Assembly (NCBI GenBank): GCA_045534095.1 | Contig: JAZSJA010000024.1 | Location: forward strand, 1-36,098 | DNA: 36,098 bases | Source: UMGS1279 sp045534095 | GTDB taxonomy: Bacteria > Bacillota > Clostridia > Oscillospirales > Acutalibacteraceae | Direction: 5' to 3' | In this document: in pieces, positions 24,623 to 32,622 of the stretch | How the letters are laid out: each line of letters starts with the position of its first letter | Numbering within the stretch: the first letter of the stretch is position 1 | Program-made: the position numbers and the translations under genes | The notes under the pieces: model-generated | The model's database searches: none | What the model was told of the DNA's origin: nothing | The model's input: the letters and a program-made list of their open reading frames with translations, nothing else

Positions 24623-25398
24623 GTATAGGTATTTCAACCGCTAGTTTTTATCCCCTCGAAACCGAAGAAGCCATAAGGCTAATTAGCCAAAAACAAACGC
24701 CCTGTGCTGAAATTTTCTTTAATAGTGCCCGTGAATTAAAAGAATCCTTTAGTGATTATATTTTAGATATTATTCATGGTACGCCACTTAAAATCACAGC
24801 ACTACACCCCATGTTATCCTTTGCAGAACCTTATATGATTTTTTCAGAATATATGCGTCGATTTGATGAAAGTTGCGAAAATTTCAAGCGTTATTTTGAA
24901 ATTGCTGCAGAACTCGGAGCCAAATTCATAAGCCTTCACGGTGACCGCCCTACCGGCAAGCTACCGGTGGAAGAATACTGCGAAAGGTTTAGAATTATTG
25001 CCGATATAGGCAAATCTTTTGGTATTACCCTTTGTCAAGAAAACGTAAATGGATACCGAAGTGCCGACCCTGAATTTTTGGCCGATATGGTTAGGCTTTT
25101 AGGCGATGATGCAAACTTCACTTTAGATATTAAGCAATGCATCAGAGCGGGCTACACAGTACCCGAAATTATGTCGGCTATGGATTACAGAATACGTCAC
25201 GTTCACATAAGTGACCACTCCCCCGCTGCTGATTGTCTTTTACCAACTAAAGGTAATTTTAATTTCAAAGCACTTATGGAAGATCTTAAAAATCACGGAT
25301 ATAACGGCGATTATATGATAGAGGTTTACCAAAGCGCTTATAAGGATTATGATGAAATTTTTGATTCCTATAATGCTTTGATTAACTCATTGAAATAA
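24619..25398 (+). CDS. Sugar phosphate isomerase/epimerase-like TIM barrel (xylose isomerase-like/endonuclease IV fold)
   Basis: A 259-residue protein of the AP_endonuc_2 fold. Likely metal ligands are seen in CQENVNG, TLDIKQ, HVHISDH and MIEVY near the C-terminus, with a KGNFNF loop between the last two. The substrate is unknown; the family includes sugar isomerases, epimerases and endonuclease IV, and the short length fits an isomerase/epimerase. ATGA overlap with rqcH indicates translational coupling. It ends just before a strong terminator. It could act on a sugar or on a damaged or carbohydrate-linked substrate, but the window gives no direct clue. Confidence 0.8.
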   Translation: MSIGISTASFYPLETEEAIRLISQKQTPCAEIFFNSARELKESFSDYILDIIHGTPLKITALHPMLSFAEPYMIFSEYMRRFDESCENFKRYFEIAAELGAKFISLHGDRPTGKLPVEEYCERFRIIADIGKSFGITLCQENVNGYRSADPEFLADMVRLLGDDANFTLDIKQCIRAGYTVPEIMSAMDYRIRHVHISDHSPAADCLLPTKGNFNFKALMEDLKNHGYNGDYMIEVYQSAYKDYDEIFDSYNALINSLK

Positions 25399-25408
25399 AA
25401 AGAATAAA

Positions 25409-25452
25409 ACAAAGGTGCTAAGGAGCGTTTAATCTCTCCTCAGCACCTTTGT
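25409..25452. terminator. Bidirectional terminator between the isomerase-like gene and the phosphodiesterase
   Basis: A 17-base arm (25409-25425) pairs with 25436-25452 with one A-C mismatch, a 10-base loop and a T-run to 25457. It lies between convergent genes. Confidence 0.85.
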
Positions 25453-25488
25453 TTTTTATAATAGATAAATTATATCCTTTAATTTTAA

Positions 25489-25959
25489 TCAAAGTTTCAA
25501 AAGATTTGTAACTATACCTTTTTCGGTTATATCTATAATTGCGTATCCCGGACCGTCGTCAGAGTTCCCTAAAGCACCGGGGCAAACCATATAAATCCCA
25601 TCTCTGTATTCTTCCATTTGAATATGAGTATGACCGTATATAGCAAGCTTTACGCCCTCACGCTTAGCCGCTTCAAAAAGCCGCTCCCTATTGCTTTTAA
25701 CACCATAAAGATGCCCGTGGGTTGCAAGGATTTTAATAGAATTTATATTAAAATATCCCGTTGATGGGAATTTGCTTAAAAAATCACAATTGCCCGAGAT
25801 AATATGAAAGGTTTTACCCGGATAAAAAGTGGCTATTTCACTAGCATCATCCGCTCCGTCCCCTAAAAAGAAAACTGTATTTATGTGGGGATATTTTTCT
25901 AAAACTCGTTCAAAATTACTTTTTCTGCGGTGCATATCAGAGAGTACTAAAATCTGCAT
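25489..25959 (-). CDS. YfcE/MJ0936-type metallophosphodiesterase
   Basis: This 156-residue enzyme of the calcineurin-like fold has all motifs of the small YfcE/MJ0936 group: SDMH (Asp8, His10), LGDGADD, SGNCD, THGH and YGHTH. The two-metal site is therefore complete. Members hydrolyse phosphodiester bonds in vitro; the biological substrate is unknown. AAGGAGTTTG precedes the ATG. It is transcribed alone, convergent to the isomerase-like gene and divergent from the small-gene trio. Confidence 0.92.
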   Translation of the reverse strand: MQILVLSDMHRRKSNFERVLEKYPHINTVFFLGDGADDASEIATFYPGKTFHIISGNCDFLSKFPSTGYFNINSIKILATHGHLYGVKSNRERLFEAAKREGVKLAIYGHTHIQMEEYRDGIYMVCPGALGNSDDGPGYAIIDITEKGIVTNLLKL

Positions 25960-25961
25960 AT

Positions 25962-26012
25962 TTCAAACTCCTTTTTAAAATTAGTATATAACAAAATTCG
26001 TGTTCATAGAAT
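25962..26012 (+). promoter_or_regulatory. Candidate promoter region of the small-gene trio
   Basis: Two readings overlap. TTCAAA (25962-25967), 17 bases, then TATATA (25985-25990) is a weak housekeeping promoter. GTATATA (25984-25990), exactly 14 bases, then CATAGAAT (26005-26012) resembles the sporulation sigma-E pattern. The sequence alone does not decide between them. Confidence 0.3.
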
Positions 26013-26036
26013 AAAATATAAGTGGAGAGTGATTTT

Positions 26037-26267
26037 ATGAACTACAATCAAAACAATAACGCTACAAATAACGCCAAAGATTTTTTAAAAGAAAATGGTA
26101 TAGATCCTAAAAAAATAAATAGCGAAAAGGCAAATGCGTTATTTAAAAATTTAAGTGCCGATGATCAAAAGAAAATTGAAAATCTTTTAAACGACAAAAA
26201 GGCTTTAGAGGATATACTGAAATCTGATAAAGCAAAGGCTATTATGAAACTGTTTGGAGCAAAATAA
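26037..26267 (+). CDS. Small unknown protein, first of a three-gene cluster
   Basis: A 76-residue soluble, charged protein with an Asn-rich N-terminus (NYNQNNNATNN) followed by helical sequence. I do not recognise a named family. It resembles short helical proteins I associate with this position in Oscillospirales, but that is memory, not a search. TGGAGAGTGA sits before ATG 26037; a longer frame from GTG 26022 would begin inside the binding site. The stop overlaps the next ATG by one base (TAATG), so it is coupled to the second gene. No signal peptide or membrane segment is visible. Confidence 0.75.
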   Translation: MNYNQNNNATNNAKDFLKENGIDPKKINSEKANALFKNLSADDQKKIENLLNDKKALEDILKSDKAKAIMKLFGAK

Positions 26268-26644
26268 TGGAAGATATTGGCGAAAAAATATCCGATTTAC
26301 TCAACAGTCCCGACGGTTTAGAACGTCTTAAAACCCTTGCCGAGGGGTTGTTTTCAAGTACTCCGTCGGGCGACAATAAAAGTCTTCCGTCCGAAGAAAC
26401 AAATGGCTTAACCTTACCAAATAACCTTTTGCAAAACGTGGAAAATATAGGCGGAATTATGCGGATAATAAATATCCTTGGCAAAGAACAAAAAGATAGC
26501 CGCATAGACCTTCTTAATGCACTAAAACCCCACCTAAGCAGCGAACGTGCAAAACGGGTTGATAAAGCTATTTCTATATTAAAAATTGCAACCTTGCTCC
26601 CTATTTTGCGTGAGGAAGGGCTTTTAGATTCATTAGGATTTTAA
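26267..26644 (+). CDS. Small unknown helical protein, second of the cluster
   Basis: A 125-residue soluble protein. It has an N-terminal helix (ISDLLNSPDGLERLKTLAEGLF), a low-complexity linker, then two helical segments ending NALKPHLSSERAKRVDKAIS and KIATLLPILREEG. I recall similar proteins in other Clostridia but no function. It is coupled by a one-base overlap to the first gene and is followed after 13 bases by the third. The conserved-looking C-terminal block may be the functional part. Confidence 0.75.
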   Translation: MEDIGEKISDLLNSPDGLERLKTLAEGLFSSTPSGDNKSLPSEETNGLTLPNNLLQNVENIGGIMRIINILGKEQKDSRIDLLNALKPHLSSERAKRVDKAISILKIATLLPILREEGLLDSLGF

Positions 26645-26657
26645 GGCGGTGATTTAA

Positions 26658-27050
26658 TTGACTGATGGGGAAAGAAAAGAGTTTGAACGCCATAAAAAAC
26701 TTGCCGAAGAACAACTTAACAATATGTATTATGGTTCAAACCGTAAAAACGCAAACGAAAAAATACCAATGCCATCATTTCTTTCACCGCCTAAAGAAAT
26801 CAAAAGGAATGATGTCGAAAAAAAGAAAAACCTTTCAAACAATAATCACCCGAAAGCAGGTCACCAAAATAAAGAAAATTCTCCGCCTAAGCAAAAAAGT
26901 GGTCTAGGTAATAACATTTTAAATCTTTTAAATTTCAAAGGTCTTAAAATGGATAACGACCGCCTTATTATTCTTGCGGTATGCTTGCTTTTAAGTGGCG
27001 AAACGACGGACGAACTTTTAATGCTTGCACTAATTTACATTATGCTTTAA
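26658..27050 (+). CDS. Small unknown protein with a hydrophobic C-terminus, third of the cluster
   Basis: A 130-residue protein that starts at TTG with GGCGGTGA six bases upstream. The first 85 residues are very polar and rich in Lys, Asn and Gln. The C-terminus has NNILNLLNFKG and then two short hydrophobic stretches, LIILAVCLLLSG and LLMLALIYIML, which could insert in the membrane or pack as one hairpin. I know no function. A peptide with a polar tail and a hydrophobic end, coupled to two soluble helical partners, could form a small membrane-associated complex. That is inference. Confidence 0.7.
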   Translation: MTDGERKEFERHKKLAEEQLNNMYYGSNRKNANEKIPMPSFLSPPKEIKRNDVEKKKNLSNNNHPKAGHQNKENSPPKQKSGLGNNILNLLNFKGLKMDNDRLIILAVCLLLSGETTDELLMLALIYIML

Positions 27051-27135
27051 CTAAACTATTTTATCTTTTTTTATTCTAACACATTTCCCTTTTAAAATAC
27101 ACCTTTATTTTGTAAATATTTTTGTGCTCTTTTAG

Positions 27136-27165
27136 TTGACTTTATCTTACAATAAGTTATATAAT
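27136..27165 (+). promoter_or_regulatory. Promoter of pcrA
   Basis: TTGACT (27136-27141), an 18-base spacer and a perfect TATAAT (27160-27165) predict a start near 27172, about 27 bases before the ATG. It makes pcrA independent of the small-gene trio. No hairpin was seen between 27051 and 27135. Confidence 0.7.
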
Positions 27166-27198
27166 GTATAGGTAATTATATTTGAAAGGACAAAAATA

Positions 27199-29658
27199 AT
27201 GCCCTATACACAAAATGAATTTGTAGCTTTAAGAAAGGCTATTATAAAAAAAGATTTCGGCAGAATGAACGATATGCAGCTTTCGGCAGTTGTGACTGCA
27301 AAAGGTCCACTTTTAGTGCTTGCTGGTGCAGGTAGCGGAAAAACAACCGTGCTTGTTAATCGTATCGCCTGCCTTGTTAAATACGGCGATGCTTGGAATA
27401 CCGATTTTGTGCCACAAATATCCGAACAAGATTTTTTACAGGGAAAGGATTTTGTAGAGGGCAAAACAGACAAGATACCGGATGGCGCATTTAGTTATTA
27501 TCCCGCCAATCCTTGGGATATTCTTGCCATAACCTTCACCAATAAAGCGGCGGGAGAACTCAAAACCAGAATCGCAGACAAGCTTGGCGACAAGGCTAAC
27601 GACATTTGGGCGGGTACCTTTCACAGCATTTGTGCAAGAATTTTGCGTCGTTACGGTGATTTATTGGGTTATACGTCACATTTCACTATTTATGACACCG
27701 ATGACCAAAAACGTGTAATTAAAGATATTTTAAAACAACTTAATATATCGGAAAAAGAACTACCAATAAAATTTGTTATGAATGAAATCAGCCACGCAAA
27801 GGATAGTCTTGTTTCGGCCGAAGAATACGCCGCTACTACAGGTAAAGGTTTATATCCCATGAAGCGTGCGGCGGGCGAAGTTTATAAACATTATCAGAAA
27901 CGTTTAAAATCGGCAGACGCAATGGATTTTGATGATATCATAGCAAATACGGTGGAACTTTTTAAAAACAATCCCGACGTTTTGGAATACTACGCACACA
28001 AATTTAAATACATAATGGTAGACGAGTATCAAGACACCAACCACGCACAATATAAGCTTGTAAGTATGCTTGCGTCGGTTCACCAAAATATATGCGTTGT
28101 GGGTGACGATGACCAAAGCATCTACTCCTTCCGTGGTGCCACTATTGAAAATATTTTGAGTTTTGAGGATAATTTTCCAAACGCAAAAGTTATTCGTTTG
28201 GAACAAAACTATCGTTCAACCTCTACCATACTTGATGCTGCAAACGCAGTTATTGCAAATAACAAAGGTCGAAAGGGCAAACAACTTTGGACGGCAAATA
28301 AAGAGGATAGCAAAATTGACGTAAACACCCTTGGCACCGAACAAGATGAGGCTAAATTCATTGCCGACACCATACTTACAAAGGTTCAAAAGGGAGAAAA
28401 ATTCAACCAAAGTGCAGTTCTTTACAGAATGAACGCCCTCTCAAGCACCATAGAAAACGTTCTTGTGCGTTCAGGCATTCCCTATCGTGTTGTAGGTGGA
28501 CACCGCTTTTTTGACCGCAAAGAAATCAAGGATGTTGTGGCATACCTTAATGTTATTAACAACAAAAATGATACCGTAAGACTTAAAAGAATTATAAACG
28601 AGCCCAAAAGGGGAATAGGCGAAACCACCGTAAAAAATGCTGAAGAAGTCGCCTCACAACTTGGTATTTCTCTTTTTGAGGTTTTCGAAAATGCAAGCGA
28701 CTACCCTATTCTATCTCGTGCTGCAAGCAAACTCATTCAGTTCACCAAAATGATAAACGAATTAAGCGACCTTGCAAATGAACTGCCTATTGATGAGTTG
28801 TTTGACGCAATGCTTAGTAAAAGTGGATATTTAGATGCCCTAAAAGCAGAGGGGGAAGAATCGGCCGACCGAGTAGACAACGTAAACGAGCTTCGTTCAG
28901 GCATAAAAAATTATCAAACCGAGTCTGAATCCCCATCTCTCTCCGAATATCTTGAAGAAGTTGCTCTTATAAGCGACATCGACAATTACGATCCCGATGA
29001 GGATTACGTTGTTCTTATGACCCTACACTCAGCAAAAGGTCTTGAATTTGACAACGTATTTCTTGTTGGTATGGAGGAAAACGTTTTTCCCGGCACTCAA
29101 ACCATATATGGTGGAGACAAGGAAATGGAGGAAGAACGCCGATTAGCCTACGTTGGAATAACTCGTGCTAAGAAAAAACTCTACATAACCCACACCTACA
29201 CAAGAATGCTTTTTGGTTCTACAAATCGCAATATGCCGTCTAGATTTTTAAAAGAAATTCCATCAAACCTTTGTCAAATGAATGGCGACGAAGTAACAGA
29301 TCCTTGGGAAGCAAAATTAAAACAAGCAATAGCCGGTGGTTATCAATCGTCTTATCAATCGGGTGGATACAACCGAAATTACGGAAATTATGGTAATTAC
29401 GCAAATAGCGGCAGTAATAGTTATTCCTATTCTGCACCTAAAACCGCCCAAACACCCAAATCAACCTATTCTGCATCCGCCAATAATTCTGAAAAGGTAT
29501 CCTATAAAAAAGGTATGCGTGTGCGTCATAAAGTTTTTGGAGATGGTACGGTTTTAAAAACTACTCCCATGGGCGGCGATTGCCTTTTGGAAATTGCTTT
29601 TGACACTCGCGGAACAAAAAAACTTATGTCAAACTTCGTAAAAATGGAGATTTTATAA
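27199..29658 (+). CDS. pcrA: UvrD/PcrA-type ATP-dependent DNA helicase
   Basis: An 819-residue superfamily 1A helicase that unwinds 3'-5' in repair and in clearing stalled replication or transcription. Motifs: I AGAGSGKT (about 43-50), Ia ITFTNKAA, II VDEYQDTN (about 274), III GDDDQSIYSFRGA, V TLHSAKGLEF, VI RRLAYVGITRAKK (about 646). The C-terminal tail has a Tyr/Asn/Ser/Gly-rich linker and then a Tudor-like domain (MRVRHKVFGDGTVL) that binds RNA polymerase in PcrA. It is longer than the usual 720-740 residues owing to the linker and about 38 extra residues between motifs I and Ia. GAAAGGA precedes the ATG. Confidence 0.95.
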   Translation: MPYTQNEFVALRKAIIKKDFGRMNDMQLSAVVTAKGPLLVLAGAGSGKTTVLVNRIACLVKYGDAWNTDFVPQISEQDFLQGKDFVEGKTDKIPDGAFSYYPANPWDILAITFTNKAAGELKTRIADKLGDKANDIWAGTFHSICARILRRYGDLLGYTSHFTIYDTDDQKRVIKDILKQLNISEKELPIKFVMNEISHAKDSLVSAEEYAATTGKGLYPMKRAAGEVYKHYQKRLKSADAMDFDDIIANTVELFKNNPDVLEYYAHKFKYIMVDEYQDTNHAQYKLVSMLASVHQNICVVGDDDQSIYSFRGATIENILSFEDNFPNAKVIRLEQNYRSTSTILDAANAVIANNKGRKGKQLWTANKEDSKIDVNTLGTEQDEAKFIADTILTKVQKGEKFNQSAVLYRMNALSSTIENVLVRSGIPYRVVGGHRFFDRKEIKDVVAYLNVINNKNDTVRLKRIINEPKRGIGETTVKNAEEVASQLGISLFEVFENASDYPILSRAASKLIQFTKMINELSDLANELPIDELFDAMLSKSGYLDALKAEGEESADRVDNVNELRSGIKNYQTESESPSLSEYLEEVALISDIDNYDPDEDYVVLMTLHSAKGLEFDNVFLVGMEENVFPGTQTIYGGDKEMEEERRLAYVGITRAKKKLYITHTYTRMLFGSTNRNMPSRFLKEIPSNLCQMNGDEVTDPWEAKLKQAIAGGYQSSYQSGGYNRNYGNYGNYANSGSNSYSYSAPKTAQTPKSTYSASANNSEKVSYKKGMRVRHKVFGDGTVLKTTPMGGDCLLEIAFDTRGTKKLMSNFVKMEIL

Positions 29659-29661
29659 TTT

Positions 29662-29690
29662 AAAAAGGAGTTGGCAACCAACTCCTTTTT
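29662..29690. terminator. Bidirectional terminator after pcrA
   Basis: A perfect 13-bp stem (29662-29674 with 29678-29690) has a three-base loop and A/T outer ends, so it serves both pcrA and the convergent lipoprotein gene. Confidence 0.92.
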
Positions 29691-29702
29691 ATTCCACATA
29701 TT

Positions 29703-30578
29703 CTACTGGAAAAGATATTTTGACATACTTTGCAAGGTTGCAGCAAAGCCCTCAGTTGCATAAACAAGAGCTGCTATATCTACCTCGTAAACCGCTCCCT
29801 TCTTTACTGCAGTTAAGTCTTTATAAATTCCACTACCAATAATAATATCGGTATATCCTGCAGGACAGAAAATAACCTCAGGATCGGCAGCTTTAATATC
29901 CCTAAAGCTCATTAAATAATCTGTATGGTTTTCTGCAATATTGTTAAAACCTGCCTTTGCCATTGCACCACCTGCAATAGTATCGCCGGTAGCCACAAAA
30001 CCTTCTTCCACAAAAAGGGCAACCTTGGTTTTAACACCATCTAAGGCCTCAGCAATATCACTTATTATTCTTTCCGTTTCTCCTATATACGGATCGTACG
30101 CTTCCATATATTTTTCTTCGCCTAAAAATAGTTTTGAAAGTGCTTCATAATAAGGTGCAACCTCATCGTATTTCGTTGGAGTTTTTAGTAAAACTATTTT
30201 TATATTACGTGCAATAATATTTTCTTTTATAGTTTCTTCAAGCTCGCCCGGTGCAATAAGTACATCAGGAGTCAGTTCATAAATCTTTTCAAAATCCAAG
30301 TCATTCCAAGGCCCGATATCGGCAATTCCATCTATTTGGGTTTCGAAAAATTCGCTTGGTGCACCAACTAAATAACTCTTGTATCCCAAAGCACATATTG
30401 CAGAGGCCGCCTGCTCGCTAAGTGCAACAACCTTTTTAGGCGATTTTGTTATTTCTGCACCGCCAACAGTTACAGGGTAACCATTCTCCTCTTTAATCTG
30501 GTCTTTATTGCAACCAATAATGGAACAAAACAAAAGTGCAATAACCAAAGCAAACGATAAAATCTTAATAAATTTCAA
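29703..30578 (-). CDS. Substrate-binding lipoprotein of an iron/cobalamin-type ABC transporter
   Basis: A 291-residue lipoprotein with a signal peptide and lipobox SIIGC (Cys23). The mature part is a type III periplasmic-binding fold (PBP_like/BtuF-FecB family): KVVALSEQAASAICALG, ELTPDVLIAPGE, and a C-terminal DIKAADPEVIFCPAG. It would sit on the outer face of the membrane and deliver ferric siderophore, cobalamin or haem. The ligand is unknown. No permease or ATPase gene is adjacent, which is unusual for this family. The start is TTG with GAGGGA upstream. Confidence 0.85.
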   Translation of the reverse strand: MKFIKILSFALVIALLFCSIIGCNKDQIKEENGYPVTVGGAEITKSPKKVVALSEQAASAICALGYKSYLVGAPSEFFETQIDGIADIGPWNDLDFEKIYELTPDVLIAPGELEETIKENIIARNIKIVLLKTPTKYDEVAPYYEALSKLFLGEEKYMEAYDPYIGETERIISDIAEALDGVKTKVALFVEEGFVATGDTIAGGAMAKAGFNNIAENHTDYLMSFRDIKAADPEVIFCPAGYTDIIIGSGIYKDLTAVKKGAVYEVDIAALVYATEGFAATLQSMSKYLFQ

Positions 30579-30600
30579 AAAAATCCCTCATTTTCTTCAT

Positions 30601-30629
30601 TTGTTTAATTTTACTTCATATTTTATAAT
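30601..30629 (+). promoter_or_regulatory. Promoter of the unknown polytopic membrane protein
   Basis: TTGTTT (30601-30606), 17 bases and TATAAT (30624-30629): the same boxes and spacing as at uxaC. The predicted leader is about 46 bases. A second TATAAT at 30641 has no good -35. Confidence 0.55.
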
Positions 30630-30681
30630 ATTTCAAGTGGTATAATATAAAAAATAATATTTTTAACAAGAGGTACTTTAA

Positions 30682-31497
30682 ATGCCGGAAAATTATATAA
30701 TAAAAACAAACGCAAAAACATCTTTACAAAACAAGTGGCCTAAAGCCCTTGGAATTGGCGCTGTTATTTTATCTGTATTTTGTCTATATATTATTTTAGC
30801 TAATCTTATATACATCCCTGCTACCGTGATGTTTGGCAAAGAAACAACCACCTATATTTTAATTGCATTTACAGTAGTATTATCTCAATTTTTCATTATG
30901 CCACTTTTATATGGCGTGCTTAGATGGTTTTGGTTCACGTCCGCCGATTTTGACGTTCCGATTAGCGAAATCTTTTGCTATTTTTCAAGCGTAAAAGAAT
31001 ATTTAAGAGCTTTTTCCCTTAGTTTTAGAATTTTTATGCGTAGCTCAGCAATTCTTTTTGTTTGTTTTTTACCTGCACTAATTATTGTAGCAATCAGCTC
31101 CCCCACCACCTATGAAATGCTCAATACCTCAATGCCATATTGGGCATCATCAGTATGGGCACTAGGCAACGCTCTCACAATTTTAGGTGTTTTCTTGTCA
31201 TTTATTTTATTATTAAGATATTTTGCAGCACCTATCTTAATGATAAACGATCCTTCTATAACACCTCACGAAGCATTAGATTTATCTATGGTGATAACCA
31301 AAAATGCAAATGGAAAAACCCTTTCTTTCGTAGTTTCCTTTGCAGGTTGGATTTTATTATCACTTTTTTACATCCCTATAATTTTTACCTTACCATACTT
31401 TTTGGTATCATACGCTGTGTACTGTAGATTTTTAATAAATTATTATAACAGACGAATTGCAAGTGCAAATGAACAGCCTTTTGGCACAGTACTATAA
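30682..31497 (+). CDS. Unknown polytopic membrane protein
   Basis: A 271-residue integral membrane protein with about six hydrophobic segments: about 22-45, 56-83, 111-130, 148-182 and two in 210-250. A conserved-looking cytoplasmic stretch, YGVLRWFWFTSADFDVPISEIF, lies between the second and third, and I recall similar sequences in Clostridia, distantly like DUF975 proteins. No catalytic or transport motif is seen. AAGAGGTAC precedes the ATG. It is a single-gene unit between the lipoprotein gene and azlCD, ending at a strong terminator. Confidence 0.75.
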   Translation: MPENYIIKTNAKTSLQNKWPKALGIGAVILSVFCLYIILANLIYIPATVMFGKETTTYILIAFTVVLSQFFIMPLLYGVLRWFWFTSADFDVPISEIFCYFSSVKEYLRAFSLSFRIFMRSSAILFVCFLPALIIVAISSPTTYEMLNTSMPYWASSVWALGNALTILGVFLSFILLLRYFAAPILMINDPSITPHEALDLSMVITKNANGKTLSFVVSFAGWILLSLFYIPIIFTLPYFLVSYAVYCRFLINYYNRRIASANEQPFGTVL

Positions 31498-31511
31498 GAT
31501 TTTAACCATTT

Positions 31512-31551
31512 AAAAGCGAGCAGATTTTCTAAGGAAAATTTGCTCGCTTTT
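31512..31551. terminator. Bidirectional terminator between the membrane protein and azlD
   Basis: An 18-base stem (31512-31529 with 31534-31551, one G-T pair) has a four-base loop, a GC-rich GCGAGC base and a T-run. It serves convergent genes. Confidence 0.92.
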
Positions 31552-31564
31552 TTTATTTTAATCA

Positions 31565-31879
31565 TTAACACACACAAAGTTCAACTACAAATACTGCAAT
31601 GCAAGCGGCAATTGAAACTTTGAAAAGACTTTGTCCTAAAAAGGCCAAAACTACGGCAACTAAAAAGCCCACCATACCCGGCCATATGCTTGATATACCA
31701 TCTAAATATAAAATATCCGGAAAGGTCATAACTGCAAGTGTAACAAAAGGAACGTAATATAAAAAGGATTTAATATAAACGTTGGTTATTTCTTTGCGAA
31801 TTAAGGTAAGGGGGAGCATTCTTATTAAATAAGTGACGGCCGCCATAACCAATATATAAATAATTATTTCAAATCTCAT
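31565..31879 (-). CDS. azlD: AzlD-type branched-chain amino acid export subunit
   Basis: A 104-residue, four-helix membrane protein. The family pattern is clear: TYLIRMLPL in the first helix, YVPFVTLAVMTFPDIL, and a hydrophobic C-terminus. With AzlC it forms a two-subunit exporter of branched-chain amino acids and analogues. Its ATG overlaps the azlC stop by four bases (31876-31879), so the subunits are translationally coupled. Confidence 0.93.
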   Translation of the reverse strand: MRFEIIIYILVMAAVTYLIRMLPLTLIRKEITNVYIKSFLYYVPFVTLAVMTFPDILYLDGISSIWPGMVGFLVAVVLAFLGQSLFKVSIAACIAVFVVELCVC

Positions 31880-32601
31880 ACTTCTCTCCCCTTTTCATCC
31901 TTAGTTTCCTTGATGGGGAAAAGAATTGCGGCTACACCAGCAATAAGGAAGGTCAAAATAATAATTCGGAATCCTGAAGAAATATCTCTAAGAATATAAG
32001 CCTTAGAAAATATAAAGCTCATTGCCATAGAAATAACTACCAAGCCTGCAAGCACTTTATTTTTGCGTGAGGGAGGAATAATTATGGCGATAAACATTCC
32101 GTATATAGCAACACCTAACGCACCCAAAACTCTGGCAGGTAATAAATCCCCCAAAACTATTCCAAATAAGGTTCCGAAAACCCACCCGGGAATAGCAACG
32201 CTCATTATGCCGTAACTGTAAAAGGGATTTATTTTACCCTCAACATTTATAGATAAACCAAAAATCTCATCGGTTACGCCAAACGCCATAATAAATCTGT
32301 GAAAAAAAGGTCTCTTAGAAGAAATTTTTTGAGAAAGTGCCGAAGACATAAGACAATATCGCAAATTTATTATAAACTGTGTTATTGCCATTTCAAAATA
32401 TGTAGCAGACGCAGCAATACTTTTTATGCCATCAGCCTGTCCCGCAGAGGTAAGATTGGTGGCAGACATAAAGACTGCCTCCAATACCGTTAACCCCTTT
32501 TGCTTTGCTAATATACCAATGGTAAAAGAAACTGCTAAATACCCTAAGAATATGGGTATTCCGTCTTTCATACCTTTTTTAAAAAAACTTGAATTACTCA
32601 T
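31876..32601 (-). CDS. azlC: AzlC-type branched-chain amino acid export subunit
   Basis: A 241-residue polytopic membrane protein with GIPIFLGYLAVSFTIGILA, a central TNLTSAGQ, and FGVTDEIFGLS, the hallmarks of AzlC/YgaZ. With AzlD it exports valine, leucine or related compounds. It begins 21 bases after the penicillin-binding protein gene with only a weak GGTAGAG binding site, so it may be read through from that gene. No regulator lies nearby. Confidence 0.93.
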   Translation of the reverse strand: MSNSSFFKKGMKDGIPIFLGYLAVSFTIGILAKQKGLTVLEAVFMSATNLTSAGQADGIKSIAASATYFEMAITQFIINLRYCLMSSALSQKISSKRPFFHRFIMAFGVTDEIFGLSINVEGKINPFYSYGIMSVAIPGWVFGTLFGIVLGDLLPARVLGALGVAIYGMFIAIIIPPSRKNKVLAGLVVISMAMSFIFSKAYILRDISSGFRIIILTFLIAGVAAILFPIKETKDEKGREV

Positions 32602-32622
32602 AAAATACTACTCTACCAACTG

